Shown here: piece after piece, positions 7,092-15,471 of the stretch
Numbering within the stretch: the first letter of the stretch is position 1
Layout of the letters: the number at the start of each line of letters is the position of its first letter
NCBI GenBank assembly: GCA_003284375.1
Contig: QBVL01000002.1
Coordinates: 1 to 32,820, forward strand
Direction of reading: 5' to 3'
Origin: Prochlorococcus sp. AG-311-J23
GTDB taxonomy: Bacteria; Cyanobacteriota; Cyanobacteriia; PCC-6307; Cyanobiaceae
Length of the DNA stretch: 32,820 nucleotides
Translations under genes and position numbers: made by a program
The notes under the pieces: model-generated
The model's database searches: none
What the model saw: only the letters and a program-made list of their open reading frames with translations
What the model was told of the DNA's origin: nothing

Positions 7092-7529
7092 TCAAGCATT
7101 CATTTCTTGCGAACAATTTTGGCAGAGGCCAAAGTATTCAAGAGTATGAAACAACAGTTCAAATCTTTTAGAGGCTTTCTGGGGTACATGCATTGTTTTT
7201 ACTGGGCATCCCTGCAATCGAGTGGTTTCTCCGCAGCTTACGCAAGTTAAATGATGAATATCTCTTTCAACTGGGGCATAAAGGACCTCTCCGTTAGGTA
7301 GGTGTCTCGAGCGAATTAAGCCTTGCTTTACTAACGCTTGCAAGTTCCTGTATACAGTCGTCAGACCCATTGCCTTTTCACCATTATGAAATTTTCTATG
7401 CAGTTCTTGTCCACTCAACTCATCAGTACATCTCTTGAGTTCGTTGAGAAGTTGTTGCTGTCTCTTCGTGATGTCAGGCTTGCTTTTATTCATTAGCAAG
7501 ATCTCAATTTGATCTTTCTTCCTGACCAT
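7092..7529 (-). CDS. zur: Fur-family zinc uptake regulator
   Basis: This 145-residue Fur-family repressor has an N-terminal winged helix with a recognition helix around GLTTVYRNLQAL (residues 55-66). The C-terminal dimerisation domain shows the family pattern ERDIHHLTCVSCG, with paired structural zinc cysteines C96/C99 and C136/C139 (CQNC). Regulatory zinc would be sensed at His-rich positions such as H92-H93. The location inside the znu cluster and the Zur box nearby indicate Zur rather than an iron Fur. Fur-family proteins bind DNA when metal-loaded and repress uptake genes. The start at 7529 leaves only 17 bases to znuB. A second ATG at residue 13 would shorten it to 133 residues and has a better purine-rich upstream sequence. 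The gene is antisense to any znuC-znuB transcript. Confidence 0.88.
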   Translation of the reverse strand: MVRKKDQIEILLMNKSKPDITKRQQQLLNELKRCTDELSGQELHRKFHNGEKAMGLTTVYRNLQALVKQGLIRSRHLPNGEVLYAPVERDIHHLTCVSCGETTRLQGCPVKTMHVPQKASKRFELLFHTLEYFGLCQNCSQEMNA

Positions 7530-7546
7530 ACTAAATCATTTGCTTA

Positions 7547-8332
7547 ATGTCTTTTTTTAATACAAGTTGGTGGATAATTCCTCTTCTAATAACTTCCTTT
7601 TCAGGAGTGCTTTGCCCTGCGATGGGATCTGTATTGATAACTCATAAAAGGCTTCTTCAAGTCAATTTAATTTCACACTGTGTTTTACCAGGACTTGCCT
7701 TGGCTATGGCTCTTGGGATTGATCCATCTATTGGAGGTGTCTTAAGCGGATTAGTGGGAGCTATTGCTGCAGAAAGTTTGACAAATAAAAAAAATCAAAA
7801 TTATGAAGCTGTAATGAATACAATTCTTGCTGGTTCGATGGGGCTTGGTGTTTTGCTTATACCTCTACTTGGAATCAGGATTGATTTGGAAGCTGTTTTG
7901 TTTGGTGATTTATTAACTGCAAATTTGAGTGATTTATTAAGAACTCTGATTGCGTTCTCGGCATTCATTTGCCTAATGCTATTTGGTTACGACAAGCTTG
8001 TTCATATTGGCTTAGACCCAGAAGGAGCTGCTTCAAGTGGAGTTAATGTTTCGTTTTTGAACTTAGCCCTAGGTTTCACCACTGCACTTGTCATTGTGAG
8101 CTCAATGTCAGCAGTCGGGGTAATCCTTGTGATTGCGTTACTTTCAACCCCAACTTTGTTGGGGTTGCAGAAAGCTAGATCTCTATGGATTGCCATGCTT
8201 CGATCATCCATATTTGGATTAGTTTTATCACTCGTAGGTTTTTCACTAGCTATGATTATGAATTTGCCTCCAGGCCCTCTTATAAGCGTTCTGTGTGTCA
8301 TTTCATTGATTTTGCTTCCCAAGAATAATTAG
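7547..8332 (+). CDS. znuB: Zinc ABC transporter membrane permease
   Basis: The 261-residue, very hydrophobic protein has about seven to eight membrane helices and the ABC-3 (ZnuB/MntB) family pattern. Typical features are the N-terminal CPAMGSVLITHKRLLQVNLI segment, ISHCVLPGLALA, and the conserved SMSAVGVILVIALLSTPTLL helix near residues 180-200. It forms the channel for Zn2+ released by ZnuA and driven by ZnuC. Its ATG lies only 17 bases from the start of the divergent zur gene, and no room exists there for a separate promoter. It is therefore probably co-transcribed with znuC through the zur locus or driven from within zur. Confidence 0.92.
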   Translation: MSFFNTSWWIIPLLITSFSGVLCPAMGSVLITHKRLLQVNLISHCVLPGLALAMALGIDPSIGGVLSGLVGAIAAESLTNKKNQNYEAVMNTILAGSMGLGVLLIPLLGIRIDLEAVLFGDLLTANLSDLLRTLIAFSAFICLMLFGYDKLVHIGLDPEGAASSGVNVSFLNLALGFTTALVIVSSMSAVGVILVIALLSTPTLLGLQKARSLWIAMLRSSIFGLVLSLVGFSLAMIMNLPPGPLISVLCVISLILLPKNN

Positions 8333-8490
8333 ATTTAATTCAAAACCTGCTTAATTTTTATTGGCTTTATTTAATAAGACTTAAAGAAGATGGGATTAGA
8401 TCAAGAAATCTAAAAATAACAACGGATTGATTTTTGTTTGAATAAAATAATCAATGATTGCTTCTAATTCGTCCTTTTATTGATTGAATC

Positions 8491-9108
8491 ATGAAGAGAA
8501 CGCAACTTAATGTAAGTATTGATCCAAAACTCTTAGAAAAGATTAAAGAGAGTGCCAGGATTTCTGGTAAATCATTGGTTAGTTATGTCTCTGATTGTTT
8601 TGTTAATCAAATAGAGAACCTTCCTGTTGAATCGATAGATTCTAGATTTCAAACTATTGAACAAAGGCTTCAATTAATTGAAAATAATCTTCAATTGTCA
8701 GCACTTCAAGCTCAAAGAACCCCACCTTTTACATCTCAAGAAGTAGAAAATTTTAATGAATTCATCAAAGCTGTTTTTAGAAAAGAGTTAAAAAGAAAGG
8801 GATACAGATCAATGAAAGAGGCATGGAATGATTTTATAAATCATATAAATTGTTTTGAGCAATGGGATGAGACATGTTCTTTTAGACTTAAAGAGTCTCT
8901 TTTTATTGAACATGCTGATCCTTTAACAAGCGAAGAAATTAATCACCTTAAAGAAGGAGAAGTATGTCCTCAGCCAATCCGAACAGGGATAATTAATTGG
9001 ATAAACAATTCTGATAGAGGAGAATGTTGTTGTTCCGATAAAGATTTCCCTTCACAGCAGCAAATTTGCGAAAAAGGTTCAATGTTAGTCGAAGATATAT
9101 ATTCTTAG
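8491..9108 (+). CDS. Ribbon-helix-helix protein with Cys-rich C-terminal region
   Basis: The first 45 residues of this 205-residue protein (MKRTQLNVSIDPKLLEKIKE ... SLVSYVSDCFVNQI) fit a ribbon-helix-helix DNA-binding unit: a short strand followed by two helices. A probable coiled coil follows (about 52-80, SIDSRFQTIEQRLQLIENN). The C-terminal half holds scattered cysteines, including EVCPQP, GECCCSDKD and QQQIC, which could bind metal. RHH proteins are usually dimeric repressors. No toxin partner is next to it, so an antitoxin role is not supported. Its position between the zinc genes and the DUF3721 genes suggests, but does not show, a metal-related regulator. The start ATG follows an AT-rich spacer with no clear ribosome site. 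Confidence 0.6.
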   Translation: MKRTQLNVSIDPKLLEKIKESARISGKSLVSYVSDCFVNQIENLPVESIDSRFQTIEQRLQLIENNLQLSALQAQRTPPFTSQEVENFNEFIKAVFRKELKRKGYRSMKEAWNDFINHINCFEQWDETCSFRLKESLFIEHADPLTSEEINHLKEGEVCPQPIRTGIINWINNSDRGECCCSDKDFPSQQQICEKGSMLVEDIYS

Positions 9109-9239
9109 ATCAATTAAGATAATTTTTCGATAGTTAATTAAATCCTAAGTTGTTATTAAAAGAAGAAGAATTTGAATTGCTTTTATACTTATTTCCAAGA
9201 ATTTTATAGAACAACTTTAAATTCTCAATCGCTTCAAGA

Positions 9240-9683
9240 TTAGTTAGGTTTGATATGGATTGCACAAGGCATCCATAATTTACCCATCTTATGGACTCCA
9301 GCGCATCCGAGCTTTTTGGCTTCGATCTCTGCCTGAGATTTAGTTGGATATGCATAAATATTTTTTGAAGACGAAGAATTAGAAAGATTAATTGACTCAT
9401 GAATAGCATTGTTTTCTGGACTCCATACCTTTAGCCCCATAGTTGTTATTCCTGCAGAAAATATTCCCATTCCGACTATTGAGGCATTAACCACTCCCAT
9501 GGCTACAGCGCCAATAGAAACGACACCCATGGGAACAATTCCAATGCTAATAATACCCATGGGAACAATTCCAATAGAAATGAATCCAAGTGGTGCTATT
9601 CCAAATGCAATTTTTTTTGGTTTGCTTCCACAATGCGAAGGCGCTTCAGAATTGTTCTGATTGGTGCTATTTGAAGTTGTCAT
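9240..9683 (-). CDS. DUF3721 protein with decapeptide repeats
   Basis: This 147-residue protein has a Cys-containing polar N terminus (SHCGSKPKK), then five near-perfect ten-residue repeats at residues 31-80. The unit resembles PMGIISIGIV, with a Gly and Met every ten residues, and is hydrophobic enough to form a repetitive beta coil or a membrane-inserted stretch. A DUF3721 domain (about 110-143) closes the protein with the family's Cys-Ala-Gly-x-His-x-Met-Gly and WMPC motifs (C127, C140). Function is unknown. It follows a lipoprotein bearing the same DUF3721 domain with a 12-base gap, so the two are probably one operon. No cleavable signal peptide is evident; the repeats might anchor it to the membrane. 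Confidence 0.75.
   Translation of the reverse strand: MTTSNSTNQNNSEAPSHCGSKPKKIAFGIAPLGFISIGIVPMGIISIGIVPMGVVSIGAVAMGVVNASIVGMGIFSAGITTMGLKVWSPENNAIHESINLSNSSSSKNIYAYPTKSQAEIEAKKLGCAGVHKMGKLWMPCAIHIKPN
9525..9575. repeat. Tandem 30-bp DNA repeat in the decapeptide gene
   Basis: A 21-base identical stretch beginning ACCCATGGGAAC occurs at 9525-9545 and again at 9555-9575, a period of 30 bases that encodes the ten-residue protein repeat. The identity at DNA level suggests recent duplication of repeat units, so copy number may vary among strains. Confidence 0.8.
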
Positions 9684-9695
9684 TATCTAAAAATA

Positions 9696-9953
9696 TCAGT
9701 GGTGATGATGATTTCCCTCATGTGATTCATCTTTTCCTGCCTCTTCATGGTCAGTATGGCTTTGACAAGGCATCCATTTATCACCCATCCTATGAGCTCC
9801 GGTGCAATTAAAATCCTTGGCTGCTCTCTCTGCTTCTGTTTTGGTAGCAAATATTGAAAGGGTTTTACTTTCCTTAGAATTATCTGAGCATCCAATTAGG
9901 TAAAAAGATAAGGAAAGAACCAAAGTCGAAAGGATTGGTTTGAGATTATTCAC
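9696..9953 (-). CDS. DUF3721 lipoprotein with His-rich tail
   Basis: The 85-residue product starts at GTG with a lipoprotein signal peptide, lipobox LIGC at residues 19-22. After cleavage the mature protein is lipid-anchored through C22. A DUF3721 domain spans about residues 33-65 (CTGAHRMGDKWMPC, cysteines 50 and 63). The C-terminal tail is rich in His, Asp and Glu and ends in four histidines, which points to metal binding, probably Zn, Cu or Ni, outside the cytoplasmic membrane. It is the first gene of a two-gene unit with the decapeptide-repeat DUF3721 protein and sits near the zinc-uptake cluster. The GTG start is supported by a purine-rich AGAGAA just upstream. Metal specificity is inference. 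Confidence 0.75.
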   Translation of the reverse strand: MNNLKPILSTLVLSLSFYLIGCSDNSKESKTLSIFATKTEAERAAKDFNCTGAHRMGDKWMPCQSHTDHEEAGKDESHEGNHHHH

Positions 9954-10265
9954 TTCTCTAGTTTCGTCTAGATCTACTAGGTTCAGGCTAATTCATTAAT
10001 TGTCTTTGTCATCGAATATTTTTTAAATGACAAATAAAATTTTTATCAGTTATTCAGATAAAGCTGTTATTCATTTATTCAAAACTCTAGTTTATGAATT
10101 TGATAAAGTGAGAAATCAATACCACCAATGATTTTAGAGTGTATCTTGATTCTTTATAGAATAGTGGGCCAACCTTTATAGCCAACTGTCGAGCCCCCAT
10201 TGTGTTAGGGTCACTTGGTTATTAATTCAAGTAGAGACTGCTTTTTTAATTTTTCATATAAAATT
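9954..10265. other. Intergenic spacer between the DUF3721 lipoprotein gene and folE
   Basis: This 312-base AT-rich divergent spacer should hold both promoters. CTAG-TAGAT-CTAG-type short inverted repeats occur near 9960-9980. A more GC-rich patch at about 10160-10205 has a GCCAAC direct repeat and complementary TGGGC/GCCCC segments, perhaps part of the folE leader. No convincing tRNA, small RNA or Zur box was found. A 34-codon ATG frame at 10027-10131 lacks a ribosome site and homology. Confidence 0.4.
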
Positions 10266-11000
10266 ATGACTTCCAAATCGACAGATAAAGGCGTTAAAGA
10301 AAAAATAACTTTGCAACTAACATCAGAAATTATTCGTCATCGTTTGCGATCTGAAGGCGCAAGATTTCACGCAAACGATAATATTTCTGAATACATTTTT
10401 CCAGGCGAACTTGAAAGTCTTGAAAAAGAAGTAGCCATGAGAGTAAAAGAATTACTCAAGTCATTATTAATTGATGTAGATAATGACCATAACTCTCAAG
10501 AAACTGCAGAAAGAGTTTCAAGAATGTACATAAACGAAGTTTTTAAAGGTAGATACAAGAAACAACCTAAAGTTACAGATTTCCCAAATGCTAAGAATTT
10601 AGATGAAATATATACTCTTGGGCCAATAAGTGTTCGCTCTGCTTGTTCACATCATCTAGTCCCAATTATCGGTGACTGCTGGATTGGAATTAAGCCGGGA
10701 GATAAAGTTATTGGAATATCAAAGTTTGCTCGTGTAGCTGATTGGGTATTTTCTAGGCCTCATATTCAAGAAGAAGCTGTCATGATTCTTGCCGATGAAA
10801 TCGAAAGCTTGTGTGAACCTAAAGGTTTAGCAATTCTTGTTAAAGCTAAACATTTTTGTATGTGTTGGCGAGGAGTTAAAGAGCCTAATACAAGCATGAT
10901 TAATTCAGTAGTAAGAGGCGATTTCAGACATGATCCTAGTCTGAAACAAGAATTCTTTGAGCTTGTTAAACAGCAACCCAGTGCCTTGTCTTGTAATTAG
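10266..11000 (+). CDS. folE: GTP cyclohydrolase I
   Basis: This 244-residue protein of the GTP cyclohydrolase I family converts GTP to dihydroneopterin triphosphate, the first step to folate and pterins. Zinc ligands C127 (SACSHH), H130 and C198 (HFCMCWRG), catalytic H196, S152-K153-R156 (ISKFAR), Q168 (RPHIQEE) and R202 are all present, so it should be active. It diverges from the common bacterial form, with FCMCWRG in place of YCVKARG and some spacing differences. It may therefore be a paralogue, and zinc-regulated folE paralogues beside COG0523 genes are known in other bacteria. I chose the ATG at 10266; an upstream in-frame TTG at 10215 would add a non-conserved 17 residues. Only the locality links it to zinc. 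Confidence 0.85.
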   Translation: MTSKSTDKGVKEKITLQLTSEIIRHRLRSEGARFHANDNISEYIFPGELESLEKEVAMRVKELLKSLLIDVDNDHNSQETAERVSRMYINEVFKGRYKKQPKVTDFPNAKNLDEIYTLGPISVRSACSHHLVPIIGDCWIGIKPGDKVIGISKFARVADWVFSRPHIQEEAVMILADEIESLCEPKGLAILVKAKHFCMCWRGVKEPNTSMINSVVRGDFRHDPSLKQEFFELVKQQPSALSCN

Positions 11001-11175
11001 TGAGCAAAATTAATTATTAGTGTTTTACCATCTAGATCATCAGTCCTGACTTTGATCGTTTTGGTACTTCCTAAATATTTTTAATCTATACCTACGTTCA
11101 TGAGCTTCTTTTTTTATATATTTCCTTAACTTAAAGAAAACTTCAGGAATTAAATCGTGATTTGATTTTTGCTTA

Positions 11176-11247
11176 TGCCGATGAGTGGAATTGAACCACC
11201 GACCTACTGGTTACGAATCAGTTGCTCTACCCCTGAGCTACACCGGC
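11176..11247 (-). tRNA. tRNA-Thr (anticodon CGU)
   Basis: On the minus strand a full cloverleaf can be drawn. The acceptor is GCCGGTG with CATCGGC plus discriminator A. The D stem is GCTC/GAGC, the anticodon loop TTCGTAA (anticodon CGU, reading ACG threonine codons), and the T arm GGTGG-TTCAATT-CCACT. CCA is not encoded. The anticodon stem ACTGA/CCAGT has an A31/C39 mismatch at the loop end. Confidence 0.92.
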
Positions 11248-11280
11248 ACTAGAATAAATTTATCACTTATAAATTTATTT

Positions 11281-11547
11281 TTGAGTAATTCTAATAAGCC
11301 TGATTCTAATTTGGATCCTAATTTAAGAGCTCGATTGTTGAAGGAGACTAAAAATCCTTATCGGGGATTAAGAAGAGCTGTTTGGATAGCACTCTTCGGT
11401 TCAGCGGCCCTAGGCTTTTTTATTATGGTTACCAACGTCATTGCGGGAGATAATGTATCCATTAATGACCTTGCAATCCAAACTTCAGCATTAGTAATTC
11501 TCGGCTTTTTGTTATTTAAAGACAGAAGTAAAGAAGATAAAGACTAG
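11281..11547 (+). CDS. DUF3493 membrane protein (LPA1-like)
   Basis: The 88-residue product contains the DUF3493 motif ARLLKETKNPYRGLRRAVW, then two hydrophobic helices (roughly residues 35-55 and 63-78) and a charged tail ending RSKEDKD. Members of this cyanobacterial/plastid family are small thylakoid proteins. A plant relative (LPA, low PSII accumulation) is linked to photosystem II assembly, so a thylakoid role is likely but not shown here. No ATG exists in frame after the adjacent tRNA gene, so TTG at 11281 is the best start; any longer frame would run through the tRNA. It is followed convergently by infB with 58 bases between the stops. Confidence 0.75.
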   Translation: MSNSNKPDSNLDPNLRARLLKETKNPYRGLRRAVWIALFGSAALGFFIMVTNVIAGDNVSINDLAIQTSALVILGFLLFKDRSKEDKD

Positions 11548-11605
11548 CAATCCAACTTTGATTGGTTAGATATATTTACGCTATAGCTGGGATTGATAAG
11601 GGGGA

Positions 11606-14600
11606 TTAAGTTGTTAACTTTCTTCTTTGGGTCACAAGCTTGAAGGCTTCTATTTGATCACCTTCTTCCCAGTTGGCAAAGCGATCACAACCTATTCCAC
11701 ATTCGAAACCTGTTGATACATCTTTGACGTCATCTTTATTCCTTTTCAATGAGTCTAAATCGCCTTCGAAAACGACTTGTTTTCCTCTTTTAACTCTGGC
11801 TCGGCAATTACGTTGTATTTTTCCATTTGTTACGTAGCAACCAGCAACGGCACTTTTACCAATTGAGAATATTGCTCGAACCTCAGCGACCCCAAGTGCT
11901 TCTTCTACCATTTCTGGTTCTAGAAGACCCTCCATAGCTAATTGGATATCTTCTAAAAGCTTATAAATAACCTCGTAATCTCTTACGTCAACGCCATTTG
12001 CATCAGCGGCTCGTTTAGCGCCTGATGCCATTGAAGTATTGAATCCTACTATGACAGCACCAGAGGCGGCTGCTAAGTCAACATCAGTCTCAGTGATTTC
12101 ACCTGGAGCTGATAGCAATACTCTTACTTGGACTTCGTCTTTAGGAAGCTGCTCTAGAGAACCAAGTATTGCTTCTAAGCTTCCTTGAACATCAGCTTTG
12201 AGGATGATATTTAATTCTTTAAGTTCACCCTCACTTGCTTGCCCAGACATCGACGAAAGTGACACTCGTCTTGAAGCCATTTGCTGGGCAAGTCGAGCTG
12301 CACGAGCATCGTTTGCTCGTTCTCCAACCACTGCTCTCGCGGCTTTTTCATCTGGATAAACTTCGAATTCATCACCAGCTGTTGGAACTTCGCTAAAGCC
12401 AAGGGCTTCGACTGGATAAGATGGACCTGCTTCTTTAATCCTGGATCCATTTTCATCCACCATCGCTCTTACTTTTCCAAGTATTGGACCAGCTGCAACT
12501 ACATCTCCTGATTTGAGAGTGCCGTTTTGAACTAATAATGTTGCTACAGGCCCTTTCGCTTTGTCTAAGTGGGCTTCAATAACTGTACCTTTAGCCAATC
12601 TGTCTGGGTTTGCTTGTAAATCCTCTACCTCAGTTACGAGCAAAACCATCTCTAAAAGTTTATCGATGTTTTCTCCTTTAATTGCACTAACGGGAACCAT
12701 TACCACGTCTCCACCCCATTCTTCTGACAATAAATCATGCTCTGATAACTCTTGTTTTACGCGATCGGGAGAAGATCCTTCTTTATCAATTTTGTTTATT
12801 GCTACGACAATGGGGACTTTTGCTGCTCTTGCATGGCTAATAGCTTCTAGGGTTTGAGGCCTAACGCCATCATCAGCAGCTACAACTAAAATCGCTACAT
12901 CTGTGACCCTTGTTCCTCTAGCTCTCATCGCTGTAAAAGCTTCATGCCCAGGAGTGTCAAGAAAAGTAAGTTTCTTAGTCGATCCATCATGTTCAGTTTC
13001 AATTTGATAAGCGCCAATGTGTTGAGTAATGCCTCCAGCTTCCCCTGCGGCAACCCTTGCTTTTCTAATAGCGTCTAGTAAAGATGTTTTTCCATGATCA
13101 ACGTGCCCCATCACCGTAACGACGGGAGGTCTTCTAGTTAAGTATTTTAAATCTCCCTCCTCAATCATTTCAACTGTCTTCTTCGCTGCTTCTTCAACAT
13201 CATCTTGAAGAACAGGTACTCCGAATTCTTCAGCAACTGTTTCGATTGTCGCGAGATCTAGTGATTGAGTAACAGTTGCAGTAATTCCTTTGAAAAATAA
13301 TGATTTAATGATTTCCGAACTTTCAACACTCAACATGTCAGCAAGCTCTTGAACTGTGAGATTGTCTTCTGGAACAACAATCATTTCGGGTCTTACAAGT
13401 TTTGCTTCTCTAGCGGCTCTTAATTCCATCGCACGTCTTCGTTGCCTTTGACGAGTTGTTTCTTTTTTACGTTTTTTGAGAGCAGTTAAAGGCTTTCGAT
13501 TGTCTCTCTTTCCAGATTTGGGCTTCGATGGTCGAGCCAAGCTTGCTGAGAGAACAACTGCTTGTTGTTCCCCTGCGAATCCACCTCTTTCTGCAGTTAA
13601 TGCATCATCATTCTCTCCAATGATGTGGACTTTTTGACGCTGTTTTTGAGGAGATTTATTTCTTAAAGCATCAAGCTTTGCACTGTCATCCCAGTCAGGT
13701 CTTCCTGTCCTTCTTGGAGCTGCAGCGGTACCACCAGGTCTATAAGTTGGCTTTTTAGGAGCTGCTGGAGTTGGCCTGTTTACAGGTGGCCTTGCTCCAG
13801 TTGAGTTTTCTCTTTTAGGTCTAAGGCTAGTTGGGGAGTCAGTCTTTCTTTGTGGAGCATTTGGTCTGGCTTGTGGCTTTTGCAGTTGCATTAATTCACT
13901 AGGTGCAACTGGTTTTCTCATGCCAGTTGGAACCCCTGGTCGATTGTTAGAACGGTTTGGGCCACCAAGGGACCTAGTAGGAGATCCAGGTCTGTTTTGA
14001 ATACTCCCTCTTCCTGGTGCTCCAGCTCGTACTGGTGCTCCAGGACGGTTTTGACCTTGAGTAGGTCGATTTGATACTCCACCTCGATTGATACCTTGTC
14101 GATTTGGCGAAGCTGATCGACCTGACCCTCCCATTCTGTTATTAGGACTAGGTCGATTTGATACTCCTTGACGATTGGCAGAGGCTGGGGTTTTTGGTGC
14201 GCCAGGCCTTAATGGCATTATGGGTTTGTTTCTTGCTTCGTTTGTCTGAGGTTTATTTACAGGTTTTTCTCTTCGTATTGGTGCACCTACGAGTTCAAGA
14301 GTATTTCCTTTCGTTGGAGGCTGAGGCGTCCTCGACGATAAATTCTGTTTATTTTGACTTTTAATTCTTTGGATATTCCCTTGACCAGTTTTCTGAGGAG
14401 AAATATCACCTTGATTATTTCTTGTTTTTGCTTTTTGGTTATTAGGTTGTAAGTGTTTTTTATCTTGAATATTTATTTTTGGTCTGCTTGGAGGTGCTAA
14501 TGGTCTCTTTGGTTCCTGACGATTAATTTGCTGTGGTTGACTAATTGGTTTTTTAGATAATTCAGATCTTTTTGGTTGGTTGATGAATTTTTCATCTTTT

Positions 14601-15136
14601 TTTTGTTCGGGATGTGGAATAGTCCGCTCGGTTTGAGTTGAGGGCTTCGTAATAGTTGGTTTTACTTCTTCTCTTGGTTTTGGAGGTAATGGTTTGTTTG
14701 GTTTAGAGGGTGCGGTTATTTGCTGTTGTGCTGGAAATTTATTTTTTAATATTTTTTGGTTATTTGATTGAGATGATCCTTGGTTTTTGACTAAAGTTTG
14801 ACTTGGTTTTAAAGGGGTACTCAACTTTGCTTGTGAAAGCTCTGATTGATCGGGGATATTTTTAGATTCGGTCTTTTGATCCTTTTGAGTTTTGACAGGA
14901 CTTTTCTTAACGGAAAGAATTTGTTTATCTAATTTCTTGCTGGACTTAATGGTCGTTTTTAAATTATTGCTTGTTTTTAGAAAATCTTTGATTTGATTTG
15001 CCTCAAGACTGCTTATCGAGCTGCTGTGGCTCTTTGCTGCTATTGCAAGTTTTCGAGCTGCATCTAGCACATCTTTATTGTCAAGGCTTAAATCCTTGGA
15101 CAATTCATAAATTCTGATTTTGCCGCTGCTGGTCAT
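11606..15136 (-). CDS. infB: Translation initiation factor IF-2
   Basis: IF-2, 1176 residues, is the GTPase that brings initiator tRNA to the 30S subunit and promotes subunit joining. The G domain starts near residue 670 with [15 protein letters not shown] (G1), followed by [10 protein letters not shown] (G3) and [11 protein letters not shown] (G4), then the beta-barrel and C-terminal initiator-tRNA-binding domains. Residues about 50-540 form a very long disordered region rich in Pro, Arg, Asn, Gln and Gly, with repeated NRPG and PGAP-like motifs. This is longer than in E. coli (890 residues) but usual for marine cyanobacteria. The extreme N terminus ([20 protein letters not shown]) is the conserved IF2-N helix bundle. 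It is the last gene of the rimP-nusA-ylxR-infB unit, 59 bases after ylxR. Confidence 0.97.
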   Translation of the reverse strand: MTSSGKIRIYELSKDLSLDNKDVLDAARKLAIAAKSHSSSISSLEANQIKDFLKTSNNLKTTIKSSKKLDKQILSVKKSPVKTQKDQKTESKNIPDQSELSQAKLSTPLKPSQTLVKNQGSSQSNNQKILKNKFPAQQQITAPSKPNKPLPPKPREEVKPTITKPSTQTERTIPHPEQKKDEKFINQPKRSELSKKPISQPQQINRQEPKRPLAPPSRPKINIQDKKHLQPNNQKAKTRNNQGDISPQKTGQGNIQRIKSQNKQNLSSRTPQPPTKGNTLELVGAPIRREKPVNKPQTNEARNKPIMPLRPGAPKTPASANRQGVSNRPSPNNRMGGSGRSASPNRQGINRGGVSNRPTQGQNRPGAPVRAGAPGRGSIQNRPGSPTRSLGGPNRSNNRPGVPTGMRKPVAPSELMQLQKPQARPNAPQRKTDSPTSLRPKRENSTGARPPVNRPTPAAPKKPTYRPGGTAAAPRRTGRPDWDDSAKLDALRNKSPQKQRQKVHIIGENDDALTAERGGFAGEQQAVVLSASLARPSKPKSGKRDNRKPLTALKKRKKETTRQRQRRRAMELRAAREAKLVRPEMIVVPEDNLTVQELADMLSVESSEIIKSLFFKGITATVTQSLDLATIETVAEEFGVPVLQDDVEEAAKKTVEMIEEGDLKYLTRRPPVVTVMGHVDHGKTSLLDAIRKARVAAGEAGGITQHIGAYQIETEHDGSTKKLTFLDTPGHEAFTAMRARGTRVTDVAILVVAADDGVRPQTLEAISHARAAKVPIVVAINKIDKEGSSPDRVKQELSEHDLLSEEWGGDVVMVPVSAIKGENIDKLLEMVLLVTEVEDLQANPDRLAKGTVIEAHLDKAKGPVATLLVQNGTLKSGDVVAAGPILGKVRAMVDENGSRIKEAGPSYPVEALGFSEVPTAGDEFEVYPDEKAARAVVGERANDARAARLAQQMASRRVSLSSMSGQASEGELKELNIILKADVQGSLEAILGSLEQLPKDEVQVRVLLSAPGEITETDVDLAAASGAVIVGFNTSMASGAKRAADANGVDVRDYEVIYKLLEDIQLAMEGLLEPEMVEEALGVAEVRAIFSIGKSAVAGCYVTNGKIQRNCRARVKRGKQVVFEGDLDSLKRNKDDVKDVSTGFECGIGCDRFANWEEGDQIEAFKLVTQRRKLTT

Positions 15137-15195
15137 TAATGTTGTGCTTAAACTTTAAATTGGTTTTTGAGTTGAATGAGTTCTCCTAATGAACA

Positions 15196-15471
15196 TCATG
15201 CCTCAGTATCTGAATCAATGCAGGTATTAAGTTGTTTTTGGAGCATATCGAAAACGCTTGAGTGAATATCACATCTCAAGGCCTTTTGTAATCTTTTACG
15301 CTTCAAAGCTTCTTCAAAACATGACTCAGTTGGACAGAGATAGGCTGATCTTCCCATCCCGCCTGAGAAAACTACTCCATTCTGAAAATCTCTAGTAACT
15401 TTTAAAAAATACTTGCGATCAAGAACTTTTTTGCAAGTTACACACCTACGCAGAATGGGTTTTTGACTCAC
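15196..15471 (-). CDS. ylxR: YlxR/RnpM RNA-binding protein
   Basis: This 91-residue DUF448 protein has the family's core RRCVTCKKVLDRKYFLKVTRD, then GRSAYLCPTESCFEEALKRKRLQKAL. The paired cysteines (C10, C13 and C46, C51) and basic helix are typical. YlxR proteins bind RNA and modulate RNase P or transcription in other bacteria. The gene starts at GTG, and GTGA overlaps the nusA stop codon by four bases, a translational-coupling arrangement. Its place between nusA and infB is the classic bacterial order, which supports the call. Confidence 0.92.
   Translation of the reverse strand: MSQKPILRRCVTCKKVLDRKYFLKVTRDFQNGVVFSGGMGRSAYLCPTESCFEEALKRKRLQKALRCDIHSSVFDMLQKQLNTCIDSDTEA

Noticed and set aside
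10027-10131. 34-codon ATG frame in the folE spacer
   Set aside because: No Shine-Dalgarno sequence or homology; AT-rich codons could occur by chance.
10215-10265. Longer folE from TTG
   Set aside because: The added 17 residues are not family-like, and an ATG follows in frame at 10266.
11185-11280. Longer DUF3493 frame overlapping the tRNA
   Set aside because: It would read through the antisense tRNA gene; the domain begins after the TTG at 11281.
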